Shown here in pieces: positions 1 through 8,051 of a stretch of DNA of 64,000 nucleotides (positions are counted from its first letter, which is position 1; each line of letters starts with the position of its first letter). The DNA is taken from the NCBI RefSeq assembly GCF_014764445.1, contig NZ_CP061721.1, positions 2,108,001-2,172,000 of the forward strand. Direction: 5' to 3'. Origin of the DNA: Pseudarthrobacter sp. BIM B-2242. GTDB lineage: Bacteria > Actinomycetota > Actinomycetes > Actinomycetales > Micrococcaceae. Both the position numbers and the translations under genes were made by a program. The notes below the pieces were generated by a model that did no database searches, was not told the DNA's origin, and saw nothing but the letters and a program-made list of their open reading frames with translations.

Positions 1-1104
1 GGTTTCCACGGTGAGCCCGGGACCGAACGCCATGGAGCAGATGCGTTCGTCGCCGTCCACGGGCGGCTGGTCCAGGATGTGCTTGAGGACGAACAGCACG
101 GTGGCACTGCTCATGTTGCCGTACCTCCGCAGCGTTTCCCGTGCGGGTATCAGCTGCTCGTCGGTGAGTTGGAGCCGCGACTGGACCTTGTCCAGGATGC
201 TCCGGCCGCCGGGGTGTATGGCCCAGTGGCAGATGTCGCGGTAGGGGAGTCCGAGCAGGGACCGGTCGCGGGACAGGAGCGGCTCGAGGGCGCCGATGAT
301 GTGGTCATCGATGATGTGCGGCACGTAGTTGCCCAGGATCATCTCGAAGCCGTGATCGCCGATGTTCCACGCCATGGATTCTTCGCCCACCGGAGTCAGC
401 ACGGTCTCGAAGTGGTCCAGCTGGAGCAGCGCCGGTGCATCTGCATCCGTCCGGGCAGTGACGATGGCAGCGGCGGCGCCGTCGGCAAACAGTGCGGATC
501 CCATGATGGTGTCCGGATCGTTGGAGGTCCGGACGTGCAGGGAGCACAGCTCGGCGCAGACAACCAGCACAACAGCTTGCGGATCTGCCTCACAGAACGA
601 TTTGGCGGCCCGCAGCGCCGGGAAGGCGGCGTAGCACCCCATAAAACCGAGGTGGTAACGCTGCACGGCAGGGTCAAGGCCCAACGCCCGGACGATCTTG
701 TAATCGGGACCCGGGTTGAAGAATCCGGTGCAGGAAACGGTGATGACATGAGTTATGTCAAGCAACGTTAAGTCCGGGCAGGCGTCCACAGCAGCCCGCG
801 CGGACTCGATGAACAGCTTGGTGGCCTGCTCGGCGAAGATCTCGTTCCGCACCTTGGTTGACGGGTTCAGGAGGAGGCCTGTGGCGGGGTCAAAGAACTG
901 GGGATCGTCCGCGCGGAAGGCCATCGTCATTTCGTCCACAGCGGTGTGCCGGGTGTCAATGGCGGCCGAATCGAAACACGTGTTCACCAGGCGTGAGCCC
1001 AGCCTGGTCAGCCCGGGCTGAGCTGCGAAGACGTCCCGCGCTTCGGCCTGGATCAGCACAGTGGGCGGGACAGCAGTTTCCAGTGAACGCACGTAGACCG
1101 TCAT
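1..1104 (-). CDS. Type III polyketide synthase (chalcone/stilbene synthase family), C-terminus off the window
   Basis: A homodimeric condensing enzyme that extends an acyl-CoA starter with malonyl-CoA to make pyrones, resorcinols or similar aromatic lipids. The frame is open from the ATG at 1104 to the window edge (368 codons), so only the extreme C-terminus is missing. The catalytic triad is visible: Cys125 in VSCTGFFNPGPDY, His297 in WAIHPGG and Asn330 in GNMSSAT; the 33-residue His-Asn spacing is the canonical one. The Cys-His interval (172) is longer than in plant chalcone synthase. Product and starter cannot be read from sequence. Genes acting on the product, if any, would lie beyond the left edge. 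Long plus-strand ORFs across this region are shadows. Confidence 0.93.
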   Translation of the reverse strand, partial: MTVYVRSLETAVPPTVLIQAEARDVFAAQPGLTRLGSRLVNTCFDSAAIDTRHTAVDEMTMAFRADDPQFFDPATGLLLNPSTKVRNEIFAEQATKLFIESARAAVDACPDLTLLDITHVITVSCTGFFNPGPDYKIVRALGLDPAVQRYHLGFMGCYAAFPALRAAKSFCEADPQAVVLVVCAELCSLHVRTSNDPDTIMGSALFADGAAAAIVTARTDADAPALLQLDHFETVLTPVGEESMAWNIGDHGFEMILGNYVPHIIDDHIIGALEPLLSRDRSLLGLPYRDICHWAIHPGGRSILDKVQSRLQLTDEQLIPARETLRRYGNMSSATVLFVLKHILDQPPVDGDERICSMAFGPGLTVET

Positions 1105-1248
1105 TGGTTCATTCTTGGCGAGCACCGGGAATATGACAATGGCGGGAGGGGCATGGAATAAGGATCATGTACGGGGGAGCAGCTCCCGAAGAAGCGAATG
1201 CGAGGGCCGTCGTAGTCCCCGCGTGGCTTGGTCTATGCCCTGTACTGC

Positions 1249-2157
1249 CTACTGCTGGACGGTCGTGTTGCCGTAGCCGGCATCGCAGATCCCGTCATGG
1301 ATCACACCTGCTCCCGGAGCCACCGCGTAGTTGCTTGCGGGGTTCAGGACAGCTGCCTGGACCTCCGTAACCCTTGCGGCGCAGTTATCGGCTTCTTCGG
1401 CGCTTATGCTCCGGCCGCCGAGCCACATGTCAATCCAGATAGTGGAGGTGGCGTCGTCCGCATCATCGCCCTGGCGGCACGGGCTGCCGTGCGGACCGGT
1501 GCCTTCGCCACAGCTATCGTCGACGATAAAGTAACGGCGGACGTCGGGAAGGTAGATCAAGGTGCCTGCTTTCACGTCGAGCCCGGTATGGGCCGCAGCC
1601 TTGGCGTTCCCCGCCGTGACGGTGATCGGATCGGAGTAGGTCCCGGTAGCCCCGCCGGCACCGTTCGGCCGCCCCTGTCCGCCCGAAGGCGTCTTCTCGC
1701 GCAACGCGTACGCCGTCGTGGAGGCGCTGGTCACAATCCTTTCAGCGGCGGCCGTCGGCGGGGCGGGCACCGGTTTTGGAGCAGCTTTCGCAGCCGTGTC
1801 AGCAGCGGGAGCCGGCGCAGGCACGGCGGGGGAGGTCCCCGGCGCCCCGTTGGATGCCTGAGCCTCTTTTTGTGCTGCGGCAGCAGCCTTCTCTGCTGCC
1901 GCAGCCTCAGCCTGTCCGGCTCTGGGTGCTTCCCTGGCCGCCCTGGCGGCAGCTGCCGCTTCGGCTTTTTCGGCCGCGGCCCGCTGGCTGATACCGATTT
2001 CATCAGACGACTTGTCGTGCCCGCCGAGGTTGGCTTCAATGCCGGCCCCGGCAGTGTTTGGCGTCTGTGACCCGGGGTCAGCGGTCATGGTGCCACACGC
2101 CGATGTGGCGAGCAGGACCGACAGCATGCCAGCGGTGAGCAGACTATTTCTGAGCAT
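1249..2157 (-). CDS. Ala-rich lipoprotein with a C-terminal 3D/double-psi-barrel-like domain
   Basis: Predicted exported lipoprotein of 302 aa. The ATG at 2157 is chosen because it begins a classic lipoprotein signal (MLRNSLLTAGMLSVLLATSAC) whose lipobox LATSAC puts the lipidated Cys near residue 21; the longer open frame upstream of 2157 would bury this signal. Residues ~50-110 are almost pure Ala/Glu/Lys/Arg and probably form an extended helix or coiled coil. The last ~120 residues contain YSDPITVTAG, a YLPDVRRYFIVDDSCG stretch and IWIDMWLGG, resembling the Asp-rich '3D'/RlpA-like barrel of cell-wall lytic proteins, with four cysteines that could pair outside the cell. A wall-associated or lytic-accessory role is inference; the exact function is unknown. 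Confidence 0.75.
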   Translation of the reverse strand: MLRNSLLTAGMLSVLLATSACGTMTADPGSQTPNTAGAGIEANLGGHDKSSDEIGISQRAAAEKAEAAAAARAAREAPRAGQAEAAAAEKAAAAAQKEAQASNGAPGTSPAVPAPAPAADTAAKAAPKPVPAPPTAAAERIVTSASTTAYALREKTPSGGQGRPNGAGGATGTYSDPITVTAGNAKAAAHTGLDVKAGTLIYLPDVRRYFIVDDSCGEGTGPHGSPCRQGDDADDATSTIWIDMWLGGRSISAEEADNCAARVTEVQAAVLNPASNYAVAPGAGVIHDGICDAGYGNTTVQQ

Positions 2158-2289
2158 GGAAAAACAGGGCCTCTTTGTGGAAAGTGCGAAACGGGCAGTC
2201 CCAGAGGGACTATTTTTGCCCGGAGTGTGGTCACGGTCCGCGGAGCGCAATTCGTGCCGCCTGAGGTCTTCTATGCGCCGAAGCGTCAA

Positions 2290-2792
2290 TGTCGATCCTT
2301 CAGGCGTGGGCGCCGACCGGTGACCTAAACGTTACATTGGCGGGCGCCGATCCGACCAATTACCGGCGCGCCGCGGTAAACGACTTGTGCCCCTGACGTT
2401 CCTCTGGCTAGTCGTGTCGTCGTCGTGCGCTCAGAGCCTGGTGAGGCGAAATTTTCGTGCATCGGTGGCAGACTGGCGGCCGGTTACGTGTCCTTTCTGG
2501 AAACAGCCGCGAACGCCTTCCCAGGCCCCTTTCGGGCCCTATTGGAAAACGCCGATAATCTACATTATGTCAAGTAGTACTCTGCGTATTGCATCAGATG
2601 AATCAATCGTCCCGATCCCCCGGATCCGCAAGGAGTTGTGTCACTTCCTTGAGATTCCGCGGAATTTGCGGCCTGACAGCTTTGGTGTGCCGCTGGCCTG
2701 GCGCTGCCTGACGGATGCAAGGCTGAACCTCGAAGCGGTTATGGCAAGCGTCTGACCTGCGGTTTTGTGCTAATGATGCATTTAATGAATCA
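2290..2792. other. Left margin of the accessory region, mostly non-coding
   Basis: About 500 bp separate the divergent lipoprotein gene from the interrupted recombinase. It holds the promoter region of the lipoprotein gene, a GC-rich inverted repeat around 2341-2380 (GCGCC...GGCGC), a short terminator-like hairpin around 2522-2541 (AGGCCCC/GGGCCCT), and one small ORF listed separately. No tRNA gene and no clear attachment site was seen. Confidence 0.4.
2567..2755 (+). CDS. Small hypothetical ORF upstream of the interrupted recombinase
   Basis: A 62-codon ORF beginning MSSSTLRIASDESIVP and ending LEAVMASV. It has no recognisable domain. It lies in a different frame from, and just upstream of, the recombinase, whose own N-terminus looks short. 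It could be a genuine small protein, a remnant of an upstream gene, or the displaced N-terminal region of the recombinase after an old frameshift. No strong ribosome-binding site was found. Confidence 0.25.
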   Translation: MSSSTLRIASDESIVPIPRIRKELCHFLEIPRNLRPDSFGVPLAWRCLTDARLNLEAVMASV

Positions 2793-3581
2793 TTGATTCA
2801 GGATTTCCCGTGGAACTGGTTGCCTGAGCATGTCGAGGAGTATTTCGGTGACCTCCGCTCGATCCACCAGCTGAAGCACTCCACCGTCCGTGGTTACCAG
2901 TCAACCCTCCGCCGGTTCACGTCATACGTGTCGAACCCCGACTACGGCTGGGACCGGGTCTGCGAACAGCGTTTCGGAGCGCACCCGTCCCAGGTCTTCT
3001 TTGACTGGAACACCGCCTCCCACACACAGGAGTACGAGGGACGCCCATCCAAGCGGCCCTTCACCAAGACGGAACTTCAGATGCTGTTCGATCACGCGGA
3101 CGACCAGGTCGAACTCATCGCCGCCTCAGGCAAGAAAGGCTGGCAGGCGGCCTACCGGGACGCCGTCATGCTGAAAGTCGCCTACTCATACGGGCTCAGG
3201 TTCAACGAACTCAGGCACCTGCAAACCATCGACTTTGCGACCAACCCCCAAGCACGAAGGTTCGGCAAAACAGGCGTCTGCAAGGTCCGGTTCGGCAAAT
3301 CACGCAAGGGCTCCCCCCACAAACCCCGCAGCGTCCTGACGGTCTTCGACTGGACCGCCGGCGTCATCGACGACTGGCGCGCCAACGGACGAGGCACGCT
3401 CGACACCCTGGACCTGTTCCCCAGCGAACGCGGCGGCCTGATCTGTGAATCCACCCTGCTGCGCCGGCTCCGGCGCTACCTGGCCGAGTTGAGCCTGCCA
3501 ATGGATGGCCTGGACCTGCACTCGCTCCGGCGCTCCTACGCAACGCACCTGTTGGAGGACGGATGGGATCCTAGATTCGTG
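2793..3581 (+). pseudogene. Tyrosine recombinase, 5' part (interrupted by a Tn554-like element)
   Basis: N-terminal and core portion of a XerC/D-type phage-integrase-family recombinase. Visible: the core-binding region (HSTVRGYQSTLRRFTSYV), catalytic Arg136 in YGLRFNEL and the H-x-x-R box (His243, Arg246) in LHSLRRSYATHLLEDGWD. After DPRFV the protein runs into unrelated sequence and stops at 3746. The missing end (QNQMGHEHASTTGIY...) is found in frame at 7577-7705; joining base 3583 to base 7579 restores a continuous protein of about 305 aa. Without the second part the nucleophilic Tyr is absent, so this product should be inactive. The start is a TTG at 2793, because stops at 2709 and 2724 block any upstream start in frame, so the N-terminus may also be eroded. 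Confidence 0.85.
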
Positions 3582-3651
3582 CAACTTATCTGGAGCCGGA
3601 ACCGTGGTGTCTTTGACGTGCAGCACGGGGCACGTAACCGTGCAATTCCGC

Positions 3652-3685
3652 GTGATGGAGGTGCTTATCTGAAGCTGTCCATCAC
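3652..3685. repeat. Inverted repeat just upstream of tnpA
   Basis: Perfect 8-bp arms GTGATGGA (3652-3659) and TCCATCAC (3678-3685), about 20 bp before the tnpA start codon at 3706. This could be a recombinase or repressor binding site near the left end, or a hairpin in the tnpA leader. Function is inference. Confidence 0.4.
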
Positions 3686-3705
3686 ACGGGATCGCGGGAG
3701 GGTTA

Positions 3706-4812
3706 ATGCAGGTTCAACGAGTTTTGGTGTCCGGTTCGCAGCTTGAGTCGTGGACTGTGCTTGATGATCATGGTGTCGTCGAGCCGGTGGAACGGTTCCT
3801 GGCTTATCTGACCGACGTCGAGCGGTCACCGAACACGCTCAAAGCGTATGCACATGATCTGAAGGACTGGTTCGTCTTTCTTCGATACCGCGGCGTTGAT
3901 TGGCGCCAAGTGAGGCTGGAGAACGTCGGCGAGTTCGTCGCCTGGCTGCGGCTTCCGCCTGCCGGACGCGCCGCGGACGTGACGTTACTACCATCGGCCT
4001 CCCATCATTGCGGGCCGGGCACGGTGAACCGCAAGCTGGCCGCGGTCAGCGGCCTCTACGTGTTCCACTCACGTCATGGGGTCCCGCTGGGTGACCTTGT
4101 TACCGAGTTTGAAACGGTCCGGCACCGAAGAACGGGATGGAGACCATTCCTTGCCCATCTTGCCGGGGACAGGCCGCAGCGGCGCCGGATCGTGAAACTG
4201 CGTGAGCCGAAGAGACTGCCCACGGTCCTGTCTGCGGTGAAGGCACAATCAGTGCTGGATGCGTGCACGCGGCTCCGGGACCGGTTCCTGTTCGTCCTGC
4301 TCTGGGAGTCGGGAATCCGTATCGGCGAAGCACTCGGACTGCGGCATGAGGACATTGCAGTGGCCGAGGGCGAGCTGACGATCCGCCGGCGCGTAAACGC
4401 CAACCGGGCCCGGGCGAAGTCCGTTTCGCCGCGCACGGTACCGATCTGCGCGGACGTCGTGCGGGTCTACGGCGACTACCTTCACGAGGAATACGGCGAT
4501 CTGGACAGCGACTATGTGTTCGTGAATCTGTGGGCCGGCGCCCGCGGCCGGCCGATGAGCTACGCGGCAGTCTATGACTTGGTGAAGCGGCTGCGCCGGG
4601 ACACTGGAGTGGATTTTGACCCGCACTGGTTCCGCCACACCTATGCCACCCGCTTGTTGCGGGCAGGGACGCCGATCGAGGTCATCAGCAGCCTGCTTGG
4701 CCACGCATCGGTCGCGACCACCATCGACGTCTACGGCCACCTCACTGTCGAGGACGCCCGCCGCGCCCTCGAAAAGGCAGGGCTGCTGACCGGAAAAGAG
4801 GTCACGTGGTGA
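3706..4812 (+). CDS. tnpA: Tn554-type transposase A, tyrosine recombinase
   Basis: 368 aa, close to the 361 aa of Tn554 TnpA. It catalyses strand exchange through a phosphotyrosine intermediate. The N-terminal SAM-like core-binding domain (residues ~20-110, RFLAYLTDVERSPNTLKAY) is followed by a catalytic domain with the full set of residues: Arg205 (ESGIRIGEAL), His307 and Arg310 (HWFRHTYATRL), His333 (LLGHASVATT) and nucleophile Tyr343 (IDVYGHL). The start is ATG 3706, with GGGAGG a few bases upstream. The end overlaps the tnpB start by 7 bp, indicating translational coupling. It appears intact. Confidence 0.93.
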   Translation: MQVQRVLVSGSQLESWTVLDDHGVVEPVERFLAYLTDVERSPNTLKAYAHDLKDWFVFLRYRGVDWRQVRLENVGEFVAWLRLPPAGRAADVTLLPSASHHCGPGTVNRKLAAVSGLYVFHSRHGVPLGDLVTEFETVRHRRTGWRPFLAHLAGDRPQRRRIVKLREPKRLPTVLSAVKAQSVLDACTRLRDRFLFVLLWESGIRIGEALGLRHEDIAVAEGELTIRRRVNANRARAKSVSPRTVPICADVVRVYGDYLHEEYGDLDSDYVFVNLWAGARGRPMSYAAVYDLVKRLRRDTGVDFDPHWFRHTYATRLLRAGTPIEVISSLLGHASVATTIDVYGHLTVEDARRALEKAGLLTGKEVTW

Positions 4813-7052
4813 ACTTCCCTGCGCTGAACGACTACGAGGATAGTCGCGGTCTGTTGGCTAAGCTCATGGCCACGGTCCGGCCGGAATTCCGACCCGGGAT
4901 CGTGATTCCAGCCCCAGGCTCCCTCGTCTTCAACACCGAGCCCTGCCGGATCGACGAGTGTGAAAGGCAACGCACGGTCAAAGGGTTCTGCAAAAGCCAC
5001 TACAAGCGTTGGCTGGACCAAGGACGCCCGGAAACCGAATCATTCCTCGCCAGCCCCGGCCCATTGCCCGTAGGCGATGGCCCCCTGGCGGCATGCACCG
5101 TCACGTGGTGCCGCTTCGGTTCGGCCAGACGCGGCCTCTGCGTCAGCCATCACGGGTTCTTCGGACGTTCTAGCGAGACCGACGTGATTAAGTGGCTCGC
5201 TACCCTCTCCCCCGAGCCGGCCGCCGAACGGCCCGAATGCAGGCTCGCGTTCTGCGACCTCTGGGCCCAAGGCAACTCGCCGTTGTGTCTCAACCACAAG
5301 TCCCGCTGGCACGCCATTGGCGCACCGGATATCGACGAGTTCGTCACCCGGTGCGAAAGCGTGGGTCTGGATCGGTTCGATTTCCGATGCCTGGCTGATC
5401 GTCCCCAGTTGCGGCTTGAGCTCCAGCACGCCCTGCAATGCCGCCACGACGAACGCCGGGCCAGTACCCGCGCCTCCGTTGTGACGCCCGTGATCCGGCT
5501 CGTCTCCGACAGCGGCGTCGCCTCGCTGCTGGACTGGAATCTCGAGCAGTGGTCAGCGTTCTACGGCGCCGGCCGGGTAGGCCGCAGTCACCGCCACAAC
5601 GGGCAACTCGCGTTCCTGCGCTTTGCTTACACCCGGCTCGAAGACCTCGCCGCCGGCACCGGGTGGGAGTCTGAGTTTGGCCGCGACGCCTGGGCCCTGC
5701 ACCGCCTCGGTTACACCGACACGCGCGGCGCCCTCCGCTTCGACAAGATCCCGCAACCGTGGCTGCGCTCCTTGGCAAAACGCTTCATCCGGTGGCGGTT
5801 GACCAGCGGTCGGGAGATCATCCAGGCCCGCGTCGACCTCCTCGCTCTGAACCGATTCGCCGCGTTCCTCGCGCACACCATCGCTGGCTCCGACGGCCCG
5901 GACTGCATCGACCGCGGCATCCTGGAACGCTTCCTCGCCGAGCTCGCCCGTGACAAACGGGCCGTGACTTCCCGTGGCCGCGACGTCAGCTCCCTGAACG
6001 CCTTCTTCGCCGCGATCCGCCGCCACGGCTGGGCCAAGGACCTGCCGGCATCGGCGAACTTCTACCCTGAAGACTTCCCACGACCGGCCAAACGACTGCC
6101 CAGGGCCCTGGCCGACCAAATCATGGCGCAACTGGACCAACCCGAAAACCTCGGCAAATGGACCAGCCCCGACAGTCGGCTTCTCACCCTGATACTGATG
6201 CGCTGCGGTCTGCGCGTCGGGGACACCTGCAACCTGGTATCAGACTGCGTGGTCCGTGACGGTGACGGTGCCCCATACCTGCGCTATATGAACCGGAAGA
6301 TGAAGCGCGAAGCCCTCGTGCCCCTCGATGAGGAAGTCCATACCGCCATACTCGACCAGCAACGACGCGTCCGCGAACGATTCCCCGAAGGCAGCAACTG
6401 GCTGTTCCCGGCCCCGAAGATGAACCCCGACGGAGCAAAACCGCTGACCACGCACTCCTACCGCGGACAGCTTGAAGACTGGCTGGCACGCTGTGCCATC
6501 CGCGACGAACACGGGCAGGAGGTGCGCCTGACGCCGCATCAGTGGCGCCATACCTTCGGGACAACACTGATCAACCGCGACGTCCCCCAAGAAGTTGTTC
6601 GGGTCCTCCTCGACCACACCTCGGCGGAGATGACCGCCCACTACGCTCGGCTGCACGACACGACCGTGCGCCGCCACTGGGAGAAGGCCCGCAAGGTTAA
6701 CATCAACGGCGACACCATCACCATTGACCCGCAAGGTCCCCTCGCCGAAGCCAGCTGGGCCAAGCAACGCCTCGGCCGAGCGACGCAGAGCCTGCCGAAC
6801 GGATTCTGCGGGCTCCCGGTCCAGAAGTCCTGCCCGCACGCCAACGCCTGCCTGACCTGTCCCATGTTTGTCACCACCGCCGATTTCCTCCCCCAGCACC
6901 AAGAGCAGCGCCGCCAGACCGTCCAGATCCTTTCCGCAGCCGAGGCACGCGGACAGACCCGGCTCATCGAGATGAACCAGGCAGTACTGCACAACCTGGA
7001 CCGCATCATCGACTCCCTCGACGACACCGCACCAGCCGAGGCGGCCGGATGA
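4806..7052 (+). CDS. tnpB: Tn554-type transposase B, large tyrosine recombinase with N-terminal zinc modules
   Basis: 748 aa, somewhat longer than Tn554 TnpB (630 aa). The catalytic domain is C-terminal: Arg470 (RCGLRVGD), His578 and Arg581 (HQWRHTFGTTL), then DHTSAEMTAHYARLHD with Tyr613. The N-terminal ~170 residues contain three copies of a C-x4-C-x9/10-C-x2-H pattern starting at residues 47, 97 and 145, which look like small zinc-binding modules. After the catalytic domain comes another Cys-rich stretch (CPHANACLTCPMF). GTG start (a second GTG follows immediately). It overlaps tnpA by 7 bp and tnpC by 4 bp. Presumed to act with TnpA in excision and integration of this element. Confidence 0.9.
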   Translation: MVNFPALNDYEDSRGLLAKLMATVRPEFRPGIVIPAPGSLVFNTEPCRIDECERQRTVKGFCKSHYKRWLDQGRPETESFLASPGPLPVGDGPLAACTVTWCRFGSARRGLCVSHHGFFGRSSETDVIKWLATLSPEPAAERPECRLAFCDLWAQGNSPLCLNHKSRWHAIGAPDIDEFVTRCESVGLDRFDFRCLADRPQLRLELQHALQCRHDERRASTRASVVTPVIRLVSDSGVASLLDWNLEQWSAFYGAGRVGRSHRHNGQLAFLRFAYTRLEDLAAGTGWESEFGRDAWALHRLGYTDTRGALRFDKIPQPWLRSLAKRFIRWRLTSGREIIQARVDLLALNRFAAFLAHTIAGSDGPDCIDRGILERFLAELARDKRAVTSRGRDVSSLNAFFAAIRRHGWAKDLPASANFYPEDFPRPAKRLPRALADQIMAQLDQPENLGKWTSPDSRLLTLILMRCGLRVGDTCNLVSDCVVRDGDGAPYLRYMNRKMKREALVPLDEEVHTAILDQQRRVRERFPEGSNWLFPAPKMNPDGAKPLTTHSYRGQLEDWLARCAIRDEHGQEVRLTPHQWRHTFGTTLINRDVPQEVVRVLLDHTSAEMTAHYARLHDTTVRRHWEKARKVNINGDTITIDPQGPLAEASWAKQRLGRATQSLPNGFCGLPVQKSCPHANACLTCPMFVTTADFLPQHQEQRRQTVQILSAAEARGQTRLIEMNQAVLHNLDRIIDSLDDTAPAEAAG

Positions 7053-7432
7053 ACCGCCCCGATAACAGCCGGCACCTGATCAAAGCTGCACAGCAGCGCG
7101 CGGCGCTCACCCGGTCCAAAGCCGTCCAAGCGCTGCGCGCCCTGCACGCGGACGGCCGCCCGATCACCTTCGACGCCGTCGCCAGATACGCCCGGGTCTC
7201 CCGGTCCTGGCTTTACACCCAGCCCGACCTCCGCGCAGAAATCGAACACCTCCGCCAAAACCAGGCCTCGGCGGAGCCCACACAGGAATCACCCGCACAG
7301 CGGGCAAGCGAGGCCTCGCTACGGCAACGACTCGAAGCCGCCAACGACAGAATCCGGCGACTCAACGACGAGAACCAACGCCTGCGACAGCAACTCGCAC
7401 ACGCCCTCGGACAACGCCGCCAAAGTCCATGA
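7049..7432 (+). CDS. tnpC: Tn554-type TnpC accessory protein (DUF6262-like)
   Basis: 127 aa, the same size class as Tn554 TnpC (125 aa), which influences efficiency and orientation of transposition. The N-terminal half (VQALRALHADGRPITFDAVARYARVSRSWLY) reads as a helix-turn-helix. The C-terminal half (residues ~65-120) is rich in Arg, Gln, Glu and Leu and is likely a coiled coil (RLEAANDRIRRLNDENQRL). The ATG overlaps the tnpB stop (ATGA). It is the last gene of the element; about 140 bp of non-coding right end follow. Confidence 0.85.
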   Translation: MNRPDNSRHLIKAAQQRAALTRSKAVQALRALHADGRPITFDAVARYARVSRSWLYTQPDLRAEIEHLRQNQASAEPTQESPAQRASEASLRQRLEAANDRIRRLNDENQRLRQQLAHALGQRRQSP

Positions 7433-7576
7433 CCAGCTGCCGCAAGCATCCCGAATCAATAACAGTTTCACGAGAAGAAAGGACACCCAATGCCACCGTC
7501 ATGCACGTCCCGGACACACCCACCAACACAAAACCGCAGGCCAGAGGCACACCACCCTGACGGGCTCAAGATAATG

Positions 7577-7705
7577 CAGAATCAGATGGGCCACGAACAC
7601 GCCTCCACCACCGGGATCTACCAGTTCGTCAGCGACGACTTCCGCAATTCCACCCTTCGGGCAGCACTGGACCGCACCATGGACGATGTCCTGGCGTGCA
7701 GATGA
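7577..7705 (+). pseudogene. Tyrosine recombinase, 3' part (displaced by the transposon)
   Basis: Encodes QNQMGHEHASTTGIYQF... to the stop, the C-terminal box of a tyrosine recombinase with the second catalytic His (GHEHAS) and the nucleophile Tyr (TTGIY). It continues the frame broken at 3581. A spurious start at 7490 fuses it to transposon-end sequence and is not considered real. It sits 7 bp before the helix-turn-helix gene, so in the uninterrupted locus recombinase and regulator would be one transcription unit. Confidence 0.85.
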
Positions 7706-7712
7706 GAGGTCA

Positions 7713-8051
7713 ATGGTGAGACGCGAAGTCGAATACAGGTGGCGGCTCTCCGAGCTCATGGCAGCACGGGGACTGCACAACACCACCGACCTCATCCCTC
7801 TGCTGGCCGAGCGCGGCATCACCTTGTCCCGGCCACAGGTCTACCGGCTCGTCAACCAGAAACCAGAACGCGTCGCGCTGCAGGTTATCGCTGCGATCTG
7901 CGACATCTTCTCCTGCGGCCCCGAGGACCTGATCACCGTCACAGCCGCTGACGTCCGCGCCCGCAAAACCGGCACCAGCGCCCCCAACGTCGTTGACCTG
8001 AACCGCACCGTCCGCCCGCGACGGGCGCGCATCATCGACGATGACCACTGA
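7713..8051 (+). CDS. Small XRE-type helix-turn-helix protein
   Basis: 112 aa. Residues ~5-70 form a Cro/CI-like helix-turn-helix (RLSELMAARGLHNTTDLIPLLAERGITLSRPQVYRLVNQKPERV, then ICDIFSCGPEDLI), typical of the short XRE proteins encoded beside actinobacterial recombinases. ATG 7713 is preferred over upstream starts because GAGAGG precedes it closely. It ends inside the start of the next gene (11-bp overlap). Probably regulates the recombinase unit it belongs to; the target site is unknown. Confidence 0.8.
   Translation: MVRREVEYRWRLSELMAARGLHNTTDLIPLLAERGITLSRPQVYRLVNQKPERVALQVIAAICDIFSCGPEDLITVTAADVRARKTGTSAPNVVDLNRTVRPRRARIIDDDH

Larger units (their letters stand above)
3580..7578 (+). 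mobile_element. Tn554-like transposon (tnpA-tnpB-tnpC), inserted in a recombinase gene
   Basis: About 4.0 kb flanked by the tetranucleotide TGCA at 3580-3583 and 7575-7578; one copy would remain after excision, so the element is 3584-7578 or equivalent. Contents match the Tn554 plan in order, size and overlap: a ~360-aa tyrosine recombinase, a much larger second recombinase and a ~125-aa accessory protein. There are no terminal inverted repeats, as expected for this family, and no resistance or other cargo genes. Non-coding ends are about 120 bp (left) and 140 bp (right). Removing it restores the host recombinase reading frame, which fixes the boundaries to within the TGCA ambiguity. Confidence 0.85.

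Noticed and set aside
2793..7052. Three consecutive tyrosine recombinases as a RIT (recombinase-in-trio) element
   Set aside because: The first recombinase is only a 5' fragment whose end lies beyond tnpC, and a TnpC-like protein follows the large recombinase. A Tn554-like insertion explains all parts.
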